Source of the DNA: Streptomyces sp. NBC_01551
GTDB lineage: Bacteria > Actinomycetota > Actinomycetes > Streptomycetales > Streptomycetaceae
Assembly: GCF_026339935.1 (NCBI RefSeq)
Contig: NZ_JAPEPX010000001.1
Location: 1,346,501 to 1,410,500 of the forward strand
Reading direction: 5' to 3'
Length of the DNA stretch: 64,000 bases
The position numbers and the translations under genes were made by a program. Of this stretch, positions 45,991 through 54,336 are shown piece by piece (within the stretch, counting starts at the first letter, position 1; each line of letters begins with the position of its first letter). The notes below the pieces were generated by a model. It was not told the DNA's origin and did not search any database. It worked only from the letters and a program-made list of their open reading frames with translations.

Positions 45991-46009
45991 TTCGCATGTC
46001 TGGGGACGG

Positions 46010-46210
46010 TTAGGCGGCATCCGTGCTCGTCTCGGTGAGCCGGTCCGCGGCCTCCGCCATGACCTTCGCCACGGCCGGCCGGAAGATGGCGCGCAGTTCG
46101 GCGATCTCCGCGCCGGTGAGCGGGGCCCGCGACTCGACGAACTCGTCCAGAAACGCGTCGATGTTCTGTCCGGGGGACGGCCTGCACCGTCCGCGCGCGT
46201 CGACGATCAC
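46010..46210 (-). CDS. Small hypothetical protein
   Basis: A 66-residue protein, helical (IDAFLDEFVESRAPLTGAEI; FRPAVAKVMAEAADRLTETS). It overlaps the XRE regulator upstream by 4 bp (ATGA). No family recognised; small size and coupling suggest a partner of that regulator. Confidence 0.5.
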   Translation of the reverse strand: MIVDARGRCRPSPGQNIDAFLDEFVESRAPLTGAEIAELRAIFRPAVAKVMAEAADRLTETSTDAA

Positions 46211-46416
46211 TTCTTGTGCTCCAGCACGTAGGGCGCCAGCTCGCGCTCCAGCGCCTCAAGACCGATGGCCTTAGCCAGCCGGTACAGCGCGGGGAGGCTC
46301 ACGTGCTCCTGACCGCGCTCGAAGCGCGAGAGCGCTCCGGTGTCGACGCCAGCCATCGCGGCGGCGTCCTTGAGCATGAGTCCGCGTGCGAGTCGTGCCT
46401 CACGCATCGGCGTCAT
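46207..46416 (-). CDS. Small XRE-type regulator
   Basis: A 69-residue helix-turn-helix protein: MREARLARGLMLKDAAAMAG, then GVDTGALSRFERGQEHVSLP and LYRLAKAIGLEALE, the full Cro/CI fold. It faces the 169-residue XRE regulator across a 120-bp gap holding two matching operators. With its divergent partner it could form a bistable switch of the CI/Cro type. That is inferred. Confidence 0.75.
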   Translation of the reverse strand: MTPMREARLARGLMLKDAAAMAGVDTGALSRFERGQEHVSLPALYRLAKAIGLEALERELAPYVLEHKK

Positions 46417-46459
46417 GGTTCCCTCCCGGGTGCATCGTCATCGCTGAACGATCCTTAAA

Positions 46460-46543
46460 GTTCCATGGTGGAACTTGAGTGATCCGCAACGTACACATCG
46501 GTTGAGCGTTCCGCAAGTGATCAATAGGGTTCCCTCATGGAAC
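46460..46543. promoter_or_regulatory. Two GTTCC-N5-GGAAC operators between divergent XRE genes
   Basis: GTTCCATGGTGGAAC (46460-46474) and GTTCCCTCATGGAAC (46529-46543) share GTTCC-N5-GGAAC. The second spans the ATG of the rightward regulator gene, so binding would block its own translation start region. A third copy is at 29918-29932. Confidence 0.75.
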
Positions 46544-47046
46544 ACGAGGCATCTCCCCCAGATGGACCAGTCGCGACCGTCGCTCGCCGCGTCCGCGAGG
46601 TGCGCAAGCGCCGCGACCTCACCGCCGAGCAGCTCGCGCAGCGGCTCCAGGCCGTCGGATTGCCCTGGGAGCGGGGGACCGTGGTCAAGCTCGAAGCTGG
46701 CTACCGGCAGAACGTCGGCGTCGCCGAGGTGTTCGCCCTCGCGGTCGCACTCGACATGAGCCCGCTGCACCTACTGGTCCCGCTCGATGACCGGCCGTGC
46801 CAGGTCACACCGAACCGAGTCGAGTCCGCGAACACCGTTCGCGCGTGGGTCCGCGGTGAGGAGCCGCTGCCTGGCATGGACGCCCACGCCTACGGAACTG
46901 AGGTCTCGGTTCAGGACATGCGTCGGCAGGTCCTTGGGCGCCGCGGCCACCTCGCAGAGCGCAGCGAGGACGAGCAGAGCGCCGCCAATGAGGCATTCGC
47001 CGCGCAGCTCGAAGAGATGGCCCGCCGGATGCGCGGGCAGTTCTGA
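46537..47046 (+). CDS. XRE-family repressor
   Basis: A 169-residue regulator. The N-terminal Cro/CI helix-turn-helix reads VATVARRVREVRKRRDLTAE, then QLAQRLQAVG and VVKLEAGYRQNVGVAEVFAL. The C-terminal 80 residues are helical (RSEDEQSAANEAFAAQLEEM). It starts within an operator matching one upstream and one at the excisionase-like gene. It is the best candidate for the master repressor that keeps the element integrated. Confidence 0.78.
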   Translation: MEHEASPPDGPVATVARRVREVRKRRDLTAEQLAQRLQAVGLPWERGTVVKLEAGYRQNVGVAEVFALAVALDMSPLHLLVPLDDRPCQVTPNRVESANTVRAWVRGEEPLPGMDAHAYGTEVSVQDMRRQVLGRRGHLAERSEDEQSAANEAFAAQLEEMARRMRGQF

Positions 47047-47115
47047 CCACCCCGCCGCCTATATCGCCGCCGGTGCGGGCAGGCCCCACGCGCCCTCTGC
47101 GGCCCCGACAACGCC

Positions 47116-47149
47116 GAAGCGGCCCCGGGGATACCCCCGGAGCCGCTTC
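47116..47149. terminator. Bidirectional terminator between repressor and integrase
   Basis: GAAGCGGC (47116-47123) pairs with GCCGCTTC (47142-47149), with C/G pairing continuing inward. It lies between convergent stops. Confidence 0.7.
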
Positions 47150-47176
47150 CGCCCGCGTGTCACACCCTGTCGGCCG

Positions 47177-48679
47177 TCACGACCACTCCAGGTCGATGGT
47201 GGTCTCATCGAACCCCGGACCGCGCCGCGCGACCGGTTGCACCGTCAGGCGCAGCCCGAGGCCGTCCAGGACCCGCCGCTTCTGAGGCACCAGGAGTGCC
47301 TTCCACGCCTCCTCGGATCCAGGCCCCACAAGCCCTTTGAACGCGTCGAGGTCGAAGGCCGGCCGCAACCTGCGCGCCTCGTTCTGCGCGTCCGTGATCT
47401 GCTTCGCCAGCTTCGCCGTGATCCGTCGTAGCTGCTCGCGGGTAATGATCCCGTCCGCGTAGTCGTCCGCCGCCGCCTCCTGCCGGGCCTTCAACCCCTC
47501 CGCCCGTTCCAGGGCCGCCAAAGCCGCCGAGTCGTCACCGCGGAACACGTCAGCCGCCGCAGGCTTCGACAGCAGCTTCACCACCACCGTGCCGACGTAC
47601 CTGTCGAGGGCTTCCTCATTCCGGCCGACGCATCCGCTCGCGTCGCAGACGTACGTCGACTGCTTCCGGCCGCGCGTCGCGTTCCCCTTCAGGGCGACCC
47701 GGAGGACCGACCCGCACGGCCCGCACGTCGCGACCTCGCCCCACGTCAGCAGGTGTTTCCGCGCCCCTGGCAGCTCACGCACGACGGCCCGCTCCGCGAA
47801 CAGGTTCCGGAGCTGCGCGTACTGCTCGTCCGTGATGAGCGCCGGCCATGCCGCTTTGTACTCCACGCCCTGGTGGACGCGGAGCCCCACGTTCGCCGGG
47901 CGCAGCGCGAGCTTCTTGACGCTGGTCTTGTTCCACAGCGACCCGTCAGCGTTCTGTCCGACCGCCCGCCGCTTGAGTCGCATCCCCGCACCGGGCGCCG
48001 GCACCCCGCGCTCGTTCAGGTCGGCCGTGATGCTGATGAGGCTGGCTCCGGACAGCAGGCGGGTGACGATGTCGCGGACGACGGCGGCCTGTTCGGGGTC
48101 CTCGACGTCATGGAACCCGTCGACCTGGCCGCGGGCGTCGTACTCGTACTGGCGCCTCCACCCGTACGCCACGGGCCCGTTCGCCCGGCCCTCCTGTGCG
48201 CGCTCCAGGGCTGCGCGGGCGACGCGTTCCGACTTCACCTCGGACTCGGCGGTGTCGGACTCGCCGAGGTTGGCGAGCTGCGACCGGTCCGACGCCTTCG
48301 CCATGTTGAACAGGCCGCCCGACTCGAACGCCACCCAGCACTTCGCGTGCCTCAGGTCCTCGATGGCCTGCGCCCGCTCGACACGGCGCCGCCAGACGCG
48401 GGACGGGTGGTATCCGACCACGATGACGCGCACCCCCGGCTCTTGAGCGGCCTCGATGGCGTCGGCCATCAGCCGGTCGTACTCGGGGCGCTCCTCCCCC
48501 GAGTGGGCGGAGACGTCGTTCTCGATGTACTCCCCGCCGACCTCCCAATCGTTCTCCTCGGAGAACGTGCGCAGGTCGCTCATCTGCCGGTTGACGCCCC
48601 GTCGCCGGTCGCGCGGGTCCTCGGAGATCCGGGCGTACAGGAAGGCGACGGTACGGCGCGGCAGCGTCTTAGTGTTCAC
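47177..48679 (-). CDS. Large serine integrase
   Basis: A 500-residue serine recombinase that inserts and removes the element. The N-terminal catalytic domain has AFLYARISEDPRD with the nucleophile Ser (about residue 19), NRQ and VVGYHPSRVWRR. The recombinase domain has PVAYGWRRQY and the zinc-ribbon domain CGPCGSVLR with VCDASGC (about 340-370). A long coiled coil (GLKARQEAAADDYADGIITR) follows. The GTG start at 48679 lies 18 bp from the right core. Size and domain order match phiC31-type integrases. Confidence 0.93.
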   Translation of the reverse strand: MNTKTLPRRTVAFLYARISEDPRDRRRGVNRQMSDLRTFSEENDWEVGGEYIENDVSAHSGEERPEYDRLMADAIEAAQEPGVRVIVVGYHPSRVWRRRVERAQAIEDLRHAKCWVAFESGGLFNMAKASDRSQLANLGESDTAESEVKSERVARAALERAQEGRANGPVAYGWRRQYEYDARGQVDGFHDVEDPEQAAVVRDIVTRLLSGASLISITADLNERGVPAPGAGMRLKRRAVGQNADGSLWNKTSVKKLALRPANVGLRVHQGVEYKAAWPALITDEQYAQLRNLFAERAVVRELPGARKHLLTWGEVATCGPCGSVLRVALKGNATRGRKQSTYVCDASGCVGRNEEALDRYVGTVVVKLLSKPAAADVFRGDDSAALAALERAEGLKARQEAAADDYADGIITREQLRRITAKLAKQITDAQNEARRLRPAFDLDAFKGLVGPGSEEAWKALLVPQKRRVLDGLGLRLTVQPVARRGPGFDETTIDLEWS

Positions 48680-48683
48680 GGGA

Positions 48684-48708
48684 CAGGACCCTAGGGCTTC
48701 CCGGGCGG
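48684..48708. other. attR (right attachment site)
   Basis: CAGGACC (48684-48690) lies beside the core CTTCCCGGGCGG (48697-48708). The arm mirrors GGTCCTG at 21595-21601 of attL. To the right the host hydrolase reading frame resumes. Confidence 0.8.
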
Positions 48709-48883
48709 CGTCGGCAACACCTGGGGCGACCCCAAGGCCTTCGAGCGGCTGATCGACGACGTCGAGCAGAAGCTCTTCGAGCGGCTTCCCGACGAGACCT
48801 GGGTCTACCCGGGCCACGGCGACGACACCACGCTCGGCGCCGAGCGGCCGCATCTGGCCGAGTGGCGCGAACGCGGCTGGTAG
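48698..48883 (+). pseudogene. Displaced 3' end of the metallo-beta-lactamase-fold gene
   Basis: From TTC at 48698 the frame reads FPGGVGNTWGDPKAFERLID through DETWVYPGHGDD to the TAG at 48881-48883. It has no start codon or ribosome site. The sequence matches the C-terminus of the restored gene at 21115-21768 with about 60-70 percent of residues the same, and marks where the host gene was cut. It becomes functional again if the element leaves. Confidence 0.9.
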
Positions 48884-48998
48884 GTCCCGGCGGTTCCCGG
48901 TCAACCCATCGGTCAACGCCCTGAAGGGATGAACTCCTTCCGGTCGAGCCTGACCGAACGCACGTCCTGGGGGTGCGGGGCGGGGTAATTGCTGCACC

Positions 48999-50360
48999 AT
49001 GCAACAAGACCCCTCCCTGCCCTCCCCGTCCTCCCCGTCCCGCTCCCCCTCGATGCTGCGGCTCGCCTCGGCCTCCCTCGCCGGCACCGCCATCGAGTTC
49101 TACGACTTCTTCGTCTACGGCACGGCCGCCGCCCTGGTGCTCGGCCCGCTGTTCTTCCCGTCCTTCTCCCCGCTCGCCGGCACCCTCGCCGCCTTCGCGA
49201 CCTTCGGCGTCGGCTTCCTCGCCCGCCCCCTCGGCTCGGCCGTCTTCGGCCACATCGGCGACCGCTACGGACGGCGCCCGGTGCTGCTGGGCTCCCTGCT
49301 GCTCACCGGCCTGGCCACCGTCGCGGTGGGCTGCGTGCCCTCGTACGCCTCGATCGGGGTGGCCGCGCCCCTCCTGCTGCTCCTGCTCCGCTTCCTGCAG
49401 GGGCTCGGCCTCGGCGGCGAATGGGGCGGCGCGGTGCTGCTGACCGCCGAGCACGCCCCCGAGGGCCGGCGCGGGCTGTGGTCCAGCTTCCCGCAGGCCG
49501 GCCCGGCGGTGGGCTTCCTGCTGGCCAACGGGCTGATGCTGGGCCTGTCCGCGTCCCTGACCGACGCGCAGTTCACCGCCTGGGGCTGGCGGGTGCCGTT
49601 CTGGGCCGCCGGACTGCTGGCCCTGGCCGGGCTGTGGCTGCGGCGATCGGTCGAGGAGACCCCCGAGTTCCGGGCGCTCGCCGAGACCGGCCGGCGCGCC
49701 GAGGCACCCCTGGCCGAGGTGGTACGGGGCCACTGGCGGCTGCTCCTGCTGACCGGCGGGGCCCTCGCCGTCGGATACGCCGTCTTCTACGCGGTCACCA
49801 CCTGGTCCCTCGCCTACGCGACCGAGCACCTGCGGGTGGAGCGCACCGTGATGCTCGCCTGCGTCATGGCGGCCGTCGCCCTAAAGGGCCTGGCGACCCC
49901 GCTGATGGCGCTGCTCGGCGACCGCTACGGGCGGCGGCCGGTGTCCCTGGCGGGGTGCACGGCCTGCGCCCTGTGGATGTTCCCCTTCGTGGCGCTGCTG
50001 CGCACGGCGGACCCGCTGCTGATGACGCTGGGCTGCGTCGGGGCGCTGCTGGGCATGGTGGCGATGTTCGCGGTGGTGGGCGCGTACCTCCCGGAGCTGT
50101 ACGCCCCTCGGATCCGCTGTACGGGCGCGGCCGTCGGCTACAACCTCGGCGGGGTGCTGGGCGGGGCGCTGACCCCGATCGTGGCGACGGCGCTGGCGGA
50201 CGGCTCGGGTCCGCCGTGGGGCGTCGCGGTGTACCTGACCGGCGTGGCCCTGGTCAGCCTGGTGTGCTTCGCGCTGCTGCCGGAGACGAACCCGGTGCTG
50301 GTACGGGCGAAGGCGCCGGGCACGGAAACGGGGGCGGCCGAAGCGGCCGCCCCCGCGTAG
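48999..50360 (+). CDS. MFS transporter, metabolite:H+ symporter type
   Basis: A 453-residue protein with 12 expected hydrophobic helices. It has EFYDFFVYG near the start, GHIGDRYGRRPVLL (loop 2-3 signature), GGEWGGA and GDRYGRRPVSL again after the central loop. These match the MHS family (ProP/ShiA/KgtP type). Substrate cannot be told; organic acids or osmolytes are possible. It is the first intact host gene after the element and ends 16 bp from the convergent terC. Confidence 0.85.
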   Translation: MQQDPSLPSPSSPSRSPSMLRLASASLAGTAIEFYDFFVYGTAAALVLGPLFFPSFSPLAGTLAAFATFGVGFLARPLGSAVFGHIGDRYGRRPVLLGSLLLTGLATVAVGCVPSYASIGVAAPLLLLLLRFLQGLGLGGEWGGAVLLTAEHAPEGRRGLWSSFPQAGPAVGFLLANGLMLGLSASLTDAQFTAWGWRVPFWAAGLLALAGLWLRRSVEETPEFRALAETGRRAEAPLAEVVRGHWRLLLLTGGALAVGYAVFYAVTTWSLAYATEHLRVERTVMLACVMAAVALKGLATPLMALLGDRYGRRPVSLAGCTACALWMFPFVALLRTADPLLMTLGCVGALLGMVAMFAVVGAYLPELYAPRIRCTGAAVGYNLGGVLGGALTPIVATALADGSGPPWGVAVYLTGVALVSLVCFALLPETNPVLVRAKAPGTETGAAEAAAPA

Positions 50361-50376
50361 TCCCCGAGGGACCGCG

Positions 50377-51372
50377 TTACGCGTCGATGCTCTCCTGGCG
50401 GGCGGCCTCCGCCTCGGCGGCTGCCTGCTTCTTCGAGGCGATCAGGCTGGTGATGGTGGTGATCACCAGGACACCGCAGATGACACCCAGCGAGACCGGG
50501 ATGGAGATCTGCGGGACGTGCACCCCGGACTCGTGCAGGGCGTGCAGCACCAGCTTGATCCCGATGAAGCCGAGGATGACGGACAGGCCGTAGCTGAGGT
50601 GGACCAGCTTCTTGAGCAGGCCGCCGATGAGGAAGTACAGCTGGCGCAGACCCATCAGGGCGAAGGCGTTGGCGGTGAAGACGATGTACGGGTCCTGGGT
50701 GAGGCCGAAGATCGCGGGGATCGAGTCCAGGGCGAACAGCACGTCGGTGGTGCCGATGGCCAGCATCACGATCATCAGCGGGGTCAGGATCCGCTTGCCG
50801 TTGTTCCGGATGAAGAGCTTGGTGCCGTGGTACTGGTCGGCGACGCCGAACTTCTTCTCGATCGACTTCAGCAGACGGTTCTCCTCGAACTCGTCTTCCT
50901 CTTCGTCCTGGCGCGCCTCCTGGATGAGCTTCCAGGCGGTGTAGATCAGGAACGCGCCGAAGATGTAGAAGACCCACGAGAAGTTGGTGATGATCGCGGC
51001 GCCGGCGGCGATGAAGATCGCGCGGAGCACCAGGGCGATCAGCACGCCCACGAGCAGCACGCGCTGCTGGAGCTGGGAGGGCACCGCGAACTTCGCCATG
51101 ATCAGGACGAAGACGAACAGGTTGTCCACGCTCAGGGACTTCTCGGTGATGAAGCCGGCGAAGAACTCCTGGGAGGCCTGGCCGTGACCGAAGAACATCA
51201 GGCCGAGGCCGAAGAGCACGGCGAGGACGATCCAGACGACCGTCCAGATGCCGGCTTCCTTCACCGACACGTCATGGGGTTTGCGGCCGATGAAGAAATC
51301 GGCGCCGATCAGGATGCCCAGACCGAGAATGGTCAGCACCCAGAGGTACAACGAAACGTCCACTGTTTTCAC
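50377..51372 (-). CDS. TerC-family integral membrane protein
   Basis: A 331-residue protein with eight or so hydrophobic helices. EKSLSVDNLFVF and ALDSIPAIFGLTQDPYIVF are the two TerC signatures with acidic residues in the membrane. Between them is an acidic loop DEEEDEFEEN. The family is tied to tellurite resistance and, in several bacteria, to Mn or other metal export at the cell envelope. Two TerD-family genes lie directly upstream on the same strand. The 287-bp gap before the next gene contains no clear gene and may hold its promoter. Confidence 0.9.
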   Translation of the reverse strand: MKTVDVSLYLWVLTILGLGILIGADFFIGRKPHDVSVKEAGIWTVVWIVLAVLFGLGLMFFGHGQASQEFFAGFITEKSLSVDNLFVFVLIMAKFAVPSQLQQRVLLVGVLIALVLRAIFIAAGAAIITNFSWVFYIFGAFLIYTAWKLIQEARQDEEEDEFEENRLLKSIEKKFGVADQYHGTKLFIRNNGKRILTPLMIVMLAIGTTDVLFALDSIPAIFGLTQDPYIVFTANAFALMGLRQLYFLIGGLLKKLVHLSYGLSVILGFIGIKLVLHALHESGVHVPQISIPVSLGVICGVLVITTITSLIASKKQAAAEAEAARQESIDA

Positions 51373-51659
51373 GCCTCCGGCAGATGGCTCAGCACTTCGT
51401 CAGCGTCATCGCTGCCGGAGGTCTCTTCCACCCGTGCGGCCTGGAGACCGTGGGCCGACGCCCCGGGACCGACCGCGTTCGTACAGCCGCAGTGGTGGTC
51501 CGTATTGACGGGCACGCCGTAGCAGGAAAGCAGGAATACTCCCCTCCGCGGTCACCAGGGTACCGGCAAGGGAGTGAAAAGGTAAAGGGAACCCCAAGGA
51601 CTGGTCAGCGGCAGGTCAGTGAACGGTCATCGACCGGCCAGGACCCGCCGCCGCCGTCA

Positions 51660-53627
51660 TCAGGGGCGGGACCCGCGCCGGGCCGCCGCGATCCGGTCGA
51701 GTGCCTGGTCCAGGACCTGACTGCCCCGCGGCGGCAGATCCGGCTCGAAGGTCCAGTGGTGCCCGACCCAGGGGTCGGCGAGGTGGTTGTCCGGGACCGG
51801 CGACAGCCGCATGAGCGAGCGCCAGAGCGGATCCAGCAGCGGCCCGTACGCCGAGGCCTCGTCCCGGTCCGCGACCATCAGCAGGTGCACGCCGACCGCC
51901 GGGCCCTCGTCGGCCAGGTACCGCAGCCGGGTGACCGCGCGGTCGTCGAACCCGTGCGGGAAGTCGTGGACGATCAGCAGCTGCCCGGCCGTGTCCACGT
52001 CCGGCGGCAGGTCCTCCGGCGCCCCGGCCCGCAGCGCCATCTGTACGAGGTCCACCCGTCGGGTCAGCGCCTCCAGCGTCCGGGTCACTCCCTCGGCCCC
52101 GGCGGCGGGCGGCCCGGCCAGCACCCCGGAGCGCACCAGCGGGGCCAGCGAGGCCGCGCCGGCCCCGGCCGCGTCGATGACGTGGACGGAGAGCTTGTCG
52201 CAGGGGTGGACCGCGAGCAGCCGCACGGCGTGCGCGACGGCCATGTCCATGGCGGCCCGGCGCAGCCGGTCGGTGTCCATGGCCATGGCGGCCTCGGAAC
52301 CGGTGCGGCCGTTGTCGATCCAGATCCCGCGCTCCAGCGGGAGCCGCATCAGCATCGGGATGCGCAGGCCGGGCCGCTCGGGCAGGTGCAGGTCGCCGAG
52401 GCGCAGGGCCAGCGGGTTCTCCTCGGGCAGCCCGGCGGAGCGGCCGCCGTGCCAGACGGGGTTGTCCCAGCGGGCGTACGGGGCCGGCAGCGCGGGCTCG
52501 ACCACCTCGGTCTCCGCGACCAGCTGGGCGAGGTCCCGGTCGAGCACGGCCTGGGCCCGCTCGACCAGCTCGTCGCGGCGCCCGCGCGCGGCGTCCCGGG
52601 CGGCGTCGCCGGCCCCTCCGATGCGGTGCCGGGGGTCGGACAGGGCCTCGTCGAGCTCCCGGTCCATCCGGGAGTCGGCGAACTCGACGGCGCCGCGGTA
52701 GGCGGCGACCGTGCGGGCCAGGTCCTCGAACATGCCCCAGACCTGGTTGTAGAGCCGCTCCTCCATGGACCACCCCGCCGCGTCCCCGGCGACGGGGCGG
52801 GGCGGCTCGCCGGGCTGCGGCGGCTCGGCCCGCGGCGGCGCCGGCTCGGGCGGTTCGGTGCTGGTCCGGCGGCGGCGCGGGTGCGCGTAGCTGATGGTGG
52901 GCGGCCCGTCGGCGGAGTCCGCCGGCGCGGGGCCCGGCGTACCGGGGTAGGGGACCGCGGAGACGGGGATCGGCTCCGGCGCCTCGGGCGCGGGACCGGC
53001 GGGAACGGCCGGAGCGGCGGACGAAGGCGCGGCCTCCTGCGGGGCCCGCGGACCCCGCGTCACGGCGGGCGAGGGCTCGGCGGGCGCCGCGACTCCCACG
53101 ACCTCCGCGGCCAGCGCGACGGCGGCGGGACCGGCCAGCCCGGCGTCGGCCAGCAGCGCGCCGAGCCCGTCGGCGTACCCCTGGCCCACGGCGCGGACCT
53201 TCCAGGCGCCCTGGCGCCGGTAGAGCTCCAGGGCCACGACGGCGCTCTCGGAGTCCAGCCCGGTCAGGGTGTACCCGGCGATCTCGGCGCCCCCGGGTTC
53301 GGCCACCGCCACGTAGGACGCGGGGACCGCGCCGAAGCGCACCGGGCCGCCGGCCGGCAGGACGAGCAGCAGCCCGACCCGGTGCACGGCCGGCCCGACG
53401 GCGTCGAGGTCGACGGTGAACCGGTGTGCGCCGGACACCGCCCCGGGGACCTCCAGTCCGGCGAGGGCGCGGGCACCGGGGTGGGCCACCGCCCCGGGGC
53501 CGGCCAGCCGGCCCTCGTCGTCGGCGGCGGAAGCCAGGGCCAGCACGGGCGTACCCGCCGAAACCCTGATCTCCACCCGGCTCTGGGACAGGGGGTGATT
53601 CTGCCCCCGGACCAGTTCGGCCGTCAT
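51660..53627 (-). CDS. TerD-domain protein fused to a FtsK-like domain lacking a P-loop
   Basis: A 655-residue protein. Residues 1-180 form a TerD-type domain ([54 protein letters not shown]). A 130-residue Pro/Ala-rich linker follows. The C-terminal 330 residues resemble the FtsK/SpoIIIE core ([45 protein letters not shown]) but no Walker A lysine motif is seen. It belongs to the terC-terD group. Such fusions are known from Streptomyces, but their role is unknown. Confidence 0.75.
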   Translation of the reverse strand: MTAELVRGQNHPLSQSRVEIRVSAGTPVLALASAADDEGRLAGPGAVAHPGARALAGLEVPGAVSGAHRFTVDLDAVGPAVHRVGLLLVLPAGGPVRFGAVPASYVAVAEPGGAEIAGYTLTGLDSESAVVALELYRRQGAWKVRAVGQGYADGLGALLADAGLAGPAAVALAAEVVGVAAPAEPSPAVTRGPRAPQEAAPSSAAPAVPAGPAPEAPEPIPVSAVPYPGTPGPAPADSADGPPTISYAHPRRRRTSTEPPEPAPPRAEPPQPGEPPRPVAGDAAGWSMEERLYNQVWGMFEDLARTVAAYRGAVEFADSRMDRELDEALSDPRHRIGGAGDAARDAARGRRDELVERAQAVLDRDLAQLVAETEVVEPALPAPYARWDNPVWHGGRSAGLPEENPLALRLGDLHLPERPGLRIPMLMRLPLERGIWIDNGRTGSEAAMAMDTDRLRRAAMDMAVAHAVRLLAVHPCDKLSVHVIDAAGAGAASLAPLVRSGVLAGPPAAGAEGVTRTLEALTRRVDLVQMALRAGAPEDLPPDVDTAGQLLIVHDFPHGFDDRAVTRLRYLADEGPAVGVHLLMVADRDEASAYGPLLDPLWRSLMRLSPVPDNHLADPWVGHHWTFEPDLPPRGSQVLDQALDRIAAARRGSRP

Positions 53628-53673
53628 CGTGCAGCCCTCCCCCGTGCCCTTTGTGCTGTTGTCGCCTTGTGCT

Positions 53674-54252
53674 TTACAGGTGCGGCAGGATCGCCGGCAT
53701 CAGGTCCTGGAACGTCCGGCCGTTGGCCGGGTTGCCGAGGGCCGTCATCTGCCAGCCCGCGCCGACACGGGACACCTTCGCCATGATCTGCGCGGTGTAC
53801 TGGCCGCCGCCGTCGAGGGTGTAGCGGGCCAGCTCCTGGCCGTTGGTCTCGTCGACGATGCGGCAGAACGCGTTCTGCACTTCCTGGAAGGTCTGGCCGG
53901 TGAACGAGTTCACCGTGAAGACGATCTGGTCGATGTGCACCGGCACCCGCTGGAGGTCGACGAGGATCGACTCGTCGTCCCCGCCCTGGCCGGCGCCGCC
54001 GACGAGGTTGTCACCCGTGTGCCGGACCGAGCCGTCGTCGCTCTGCAGGTGCCGGAAGAACACGACGTCCACGGGCTGCTTGTCGGCGAAGAGAACCGCC
54101 GACGCGTCCAGGTCGATCTCCCGGGTCCGCGAACCGAACAGTCCGCGGCGCTTGGCCGCCTGCCAGCCGAGGCCCATCCGGACCGCGGTCAGCGTGCCTC
54201 CGTCCGCCTTCTGCAGACTGATGGCCTGACCCTTGGTCATGTTGACCGTCAC
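53674..54252 (-). CDS. TerD-family protein
   Basis: A 192-residue calcium-binding stress protein of the TerD family. It starts [20 protein letters not shown] and carries [17 protein letters not shown] sequence, [11 protein letters not shown] (Ca site), [20 protein letters not shown] and [19 protein letters not shown]. Function is tied to tellurite and oxidative stress and to cell differentiation in Streptomyces. It is the first gene of the leftward terD-TerD/FtsK-terC group, 46 bp from the next. Confidence 0.9.
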   Translation of the reverse strand: MTVNMTKGQAISLQKADGGTLTAVRMGLGWQAAKRRGLFGSRTREIDLDASAVLFADKQPVDVVFFRHLQSDDGSVRHTGDNLVGGAGQGGDDESILVDLQRVPVHIDQIVFTVNSFTGQTFQEVQNAFCRIVDETNGQELARYTLDGGGQYTAQIMAKVSRVGAGWQMTALGNPANGRTFQDLMPAILPHL

Positions 54253-54336
54253 GCGTGTCCCCTCTCCTTGCCCGCCCCATTGTGGGCCGCAGGGTCTGCC
54301 TGCGGCCGTGTGCCAACCCTACTGACCACCCACGGG

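Larger units (their letters stand above)
21585..48708. mobile_element. Integrated actinomycete ICE-type element (27.1 kb)
   Basis: The boundaries are set by the 12-bp direct repeat CTTCCCGGGCGG at 21585-21596 and 48697-48708, and by the split target gene. The serine integrase lies 18 bp inside the right core. Contents include an FtsK/TraB-like translocase, membrane and repeat-rich accessory proteins, a GntR regulator, XRE regulators, a replication-type protein with iterons, and a second (tyrosine) recombinase. No tRNA is at either end. No virion structural genes or large terminase are seen, so an integrative-conjugative element fits better than a prophage. Confidence 0.88.

Noticed and set aside
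21585..48708. Insertion sequences within the element
   Set aside because: No transposase-like protein or paired terminal inverted repeats with target duplications were seen.
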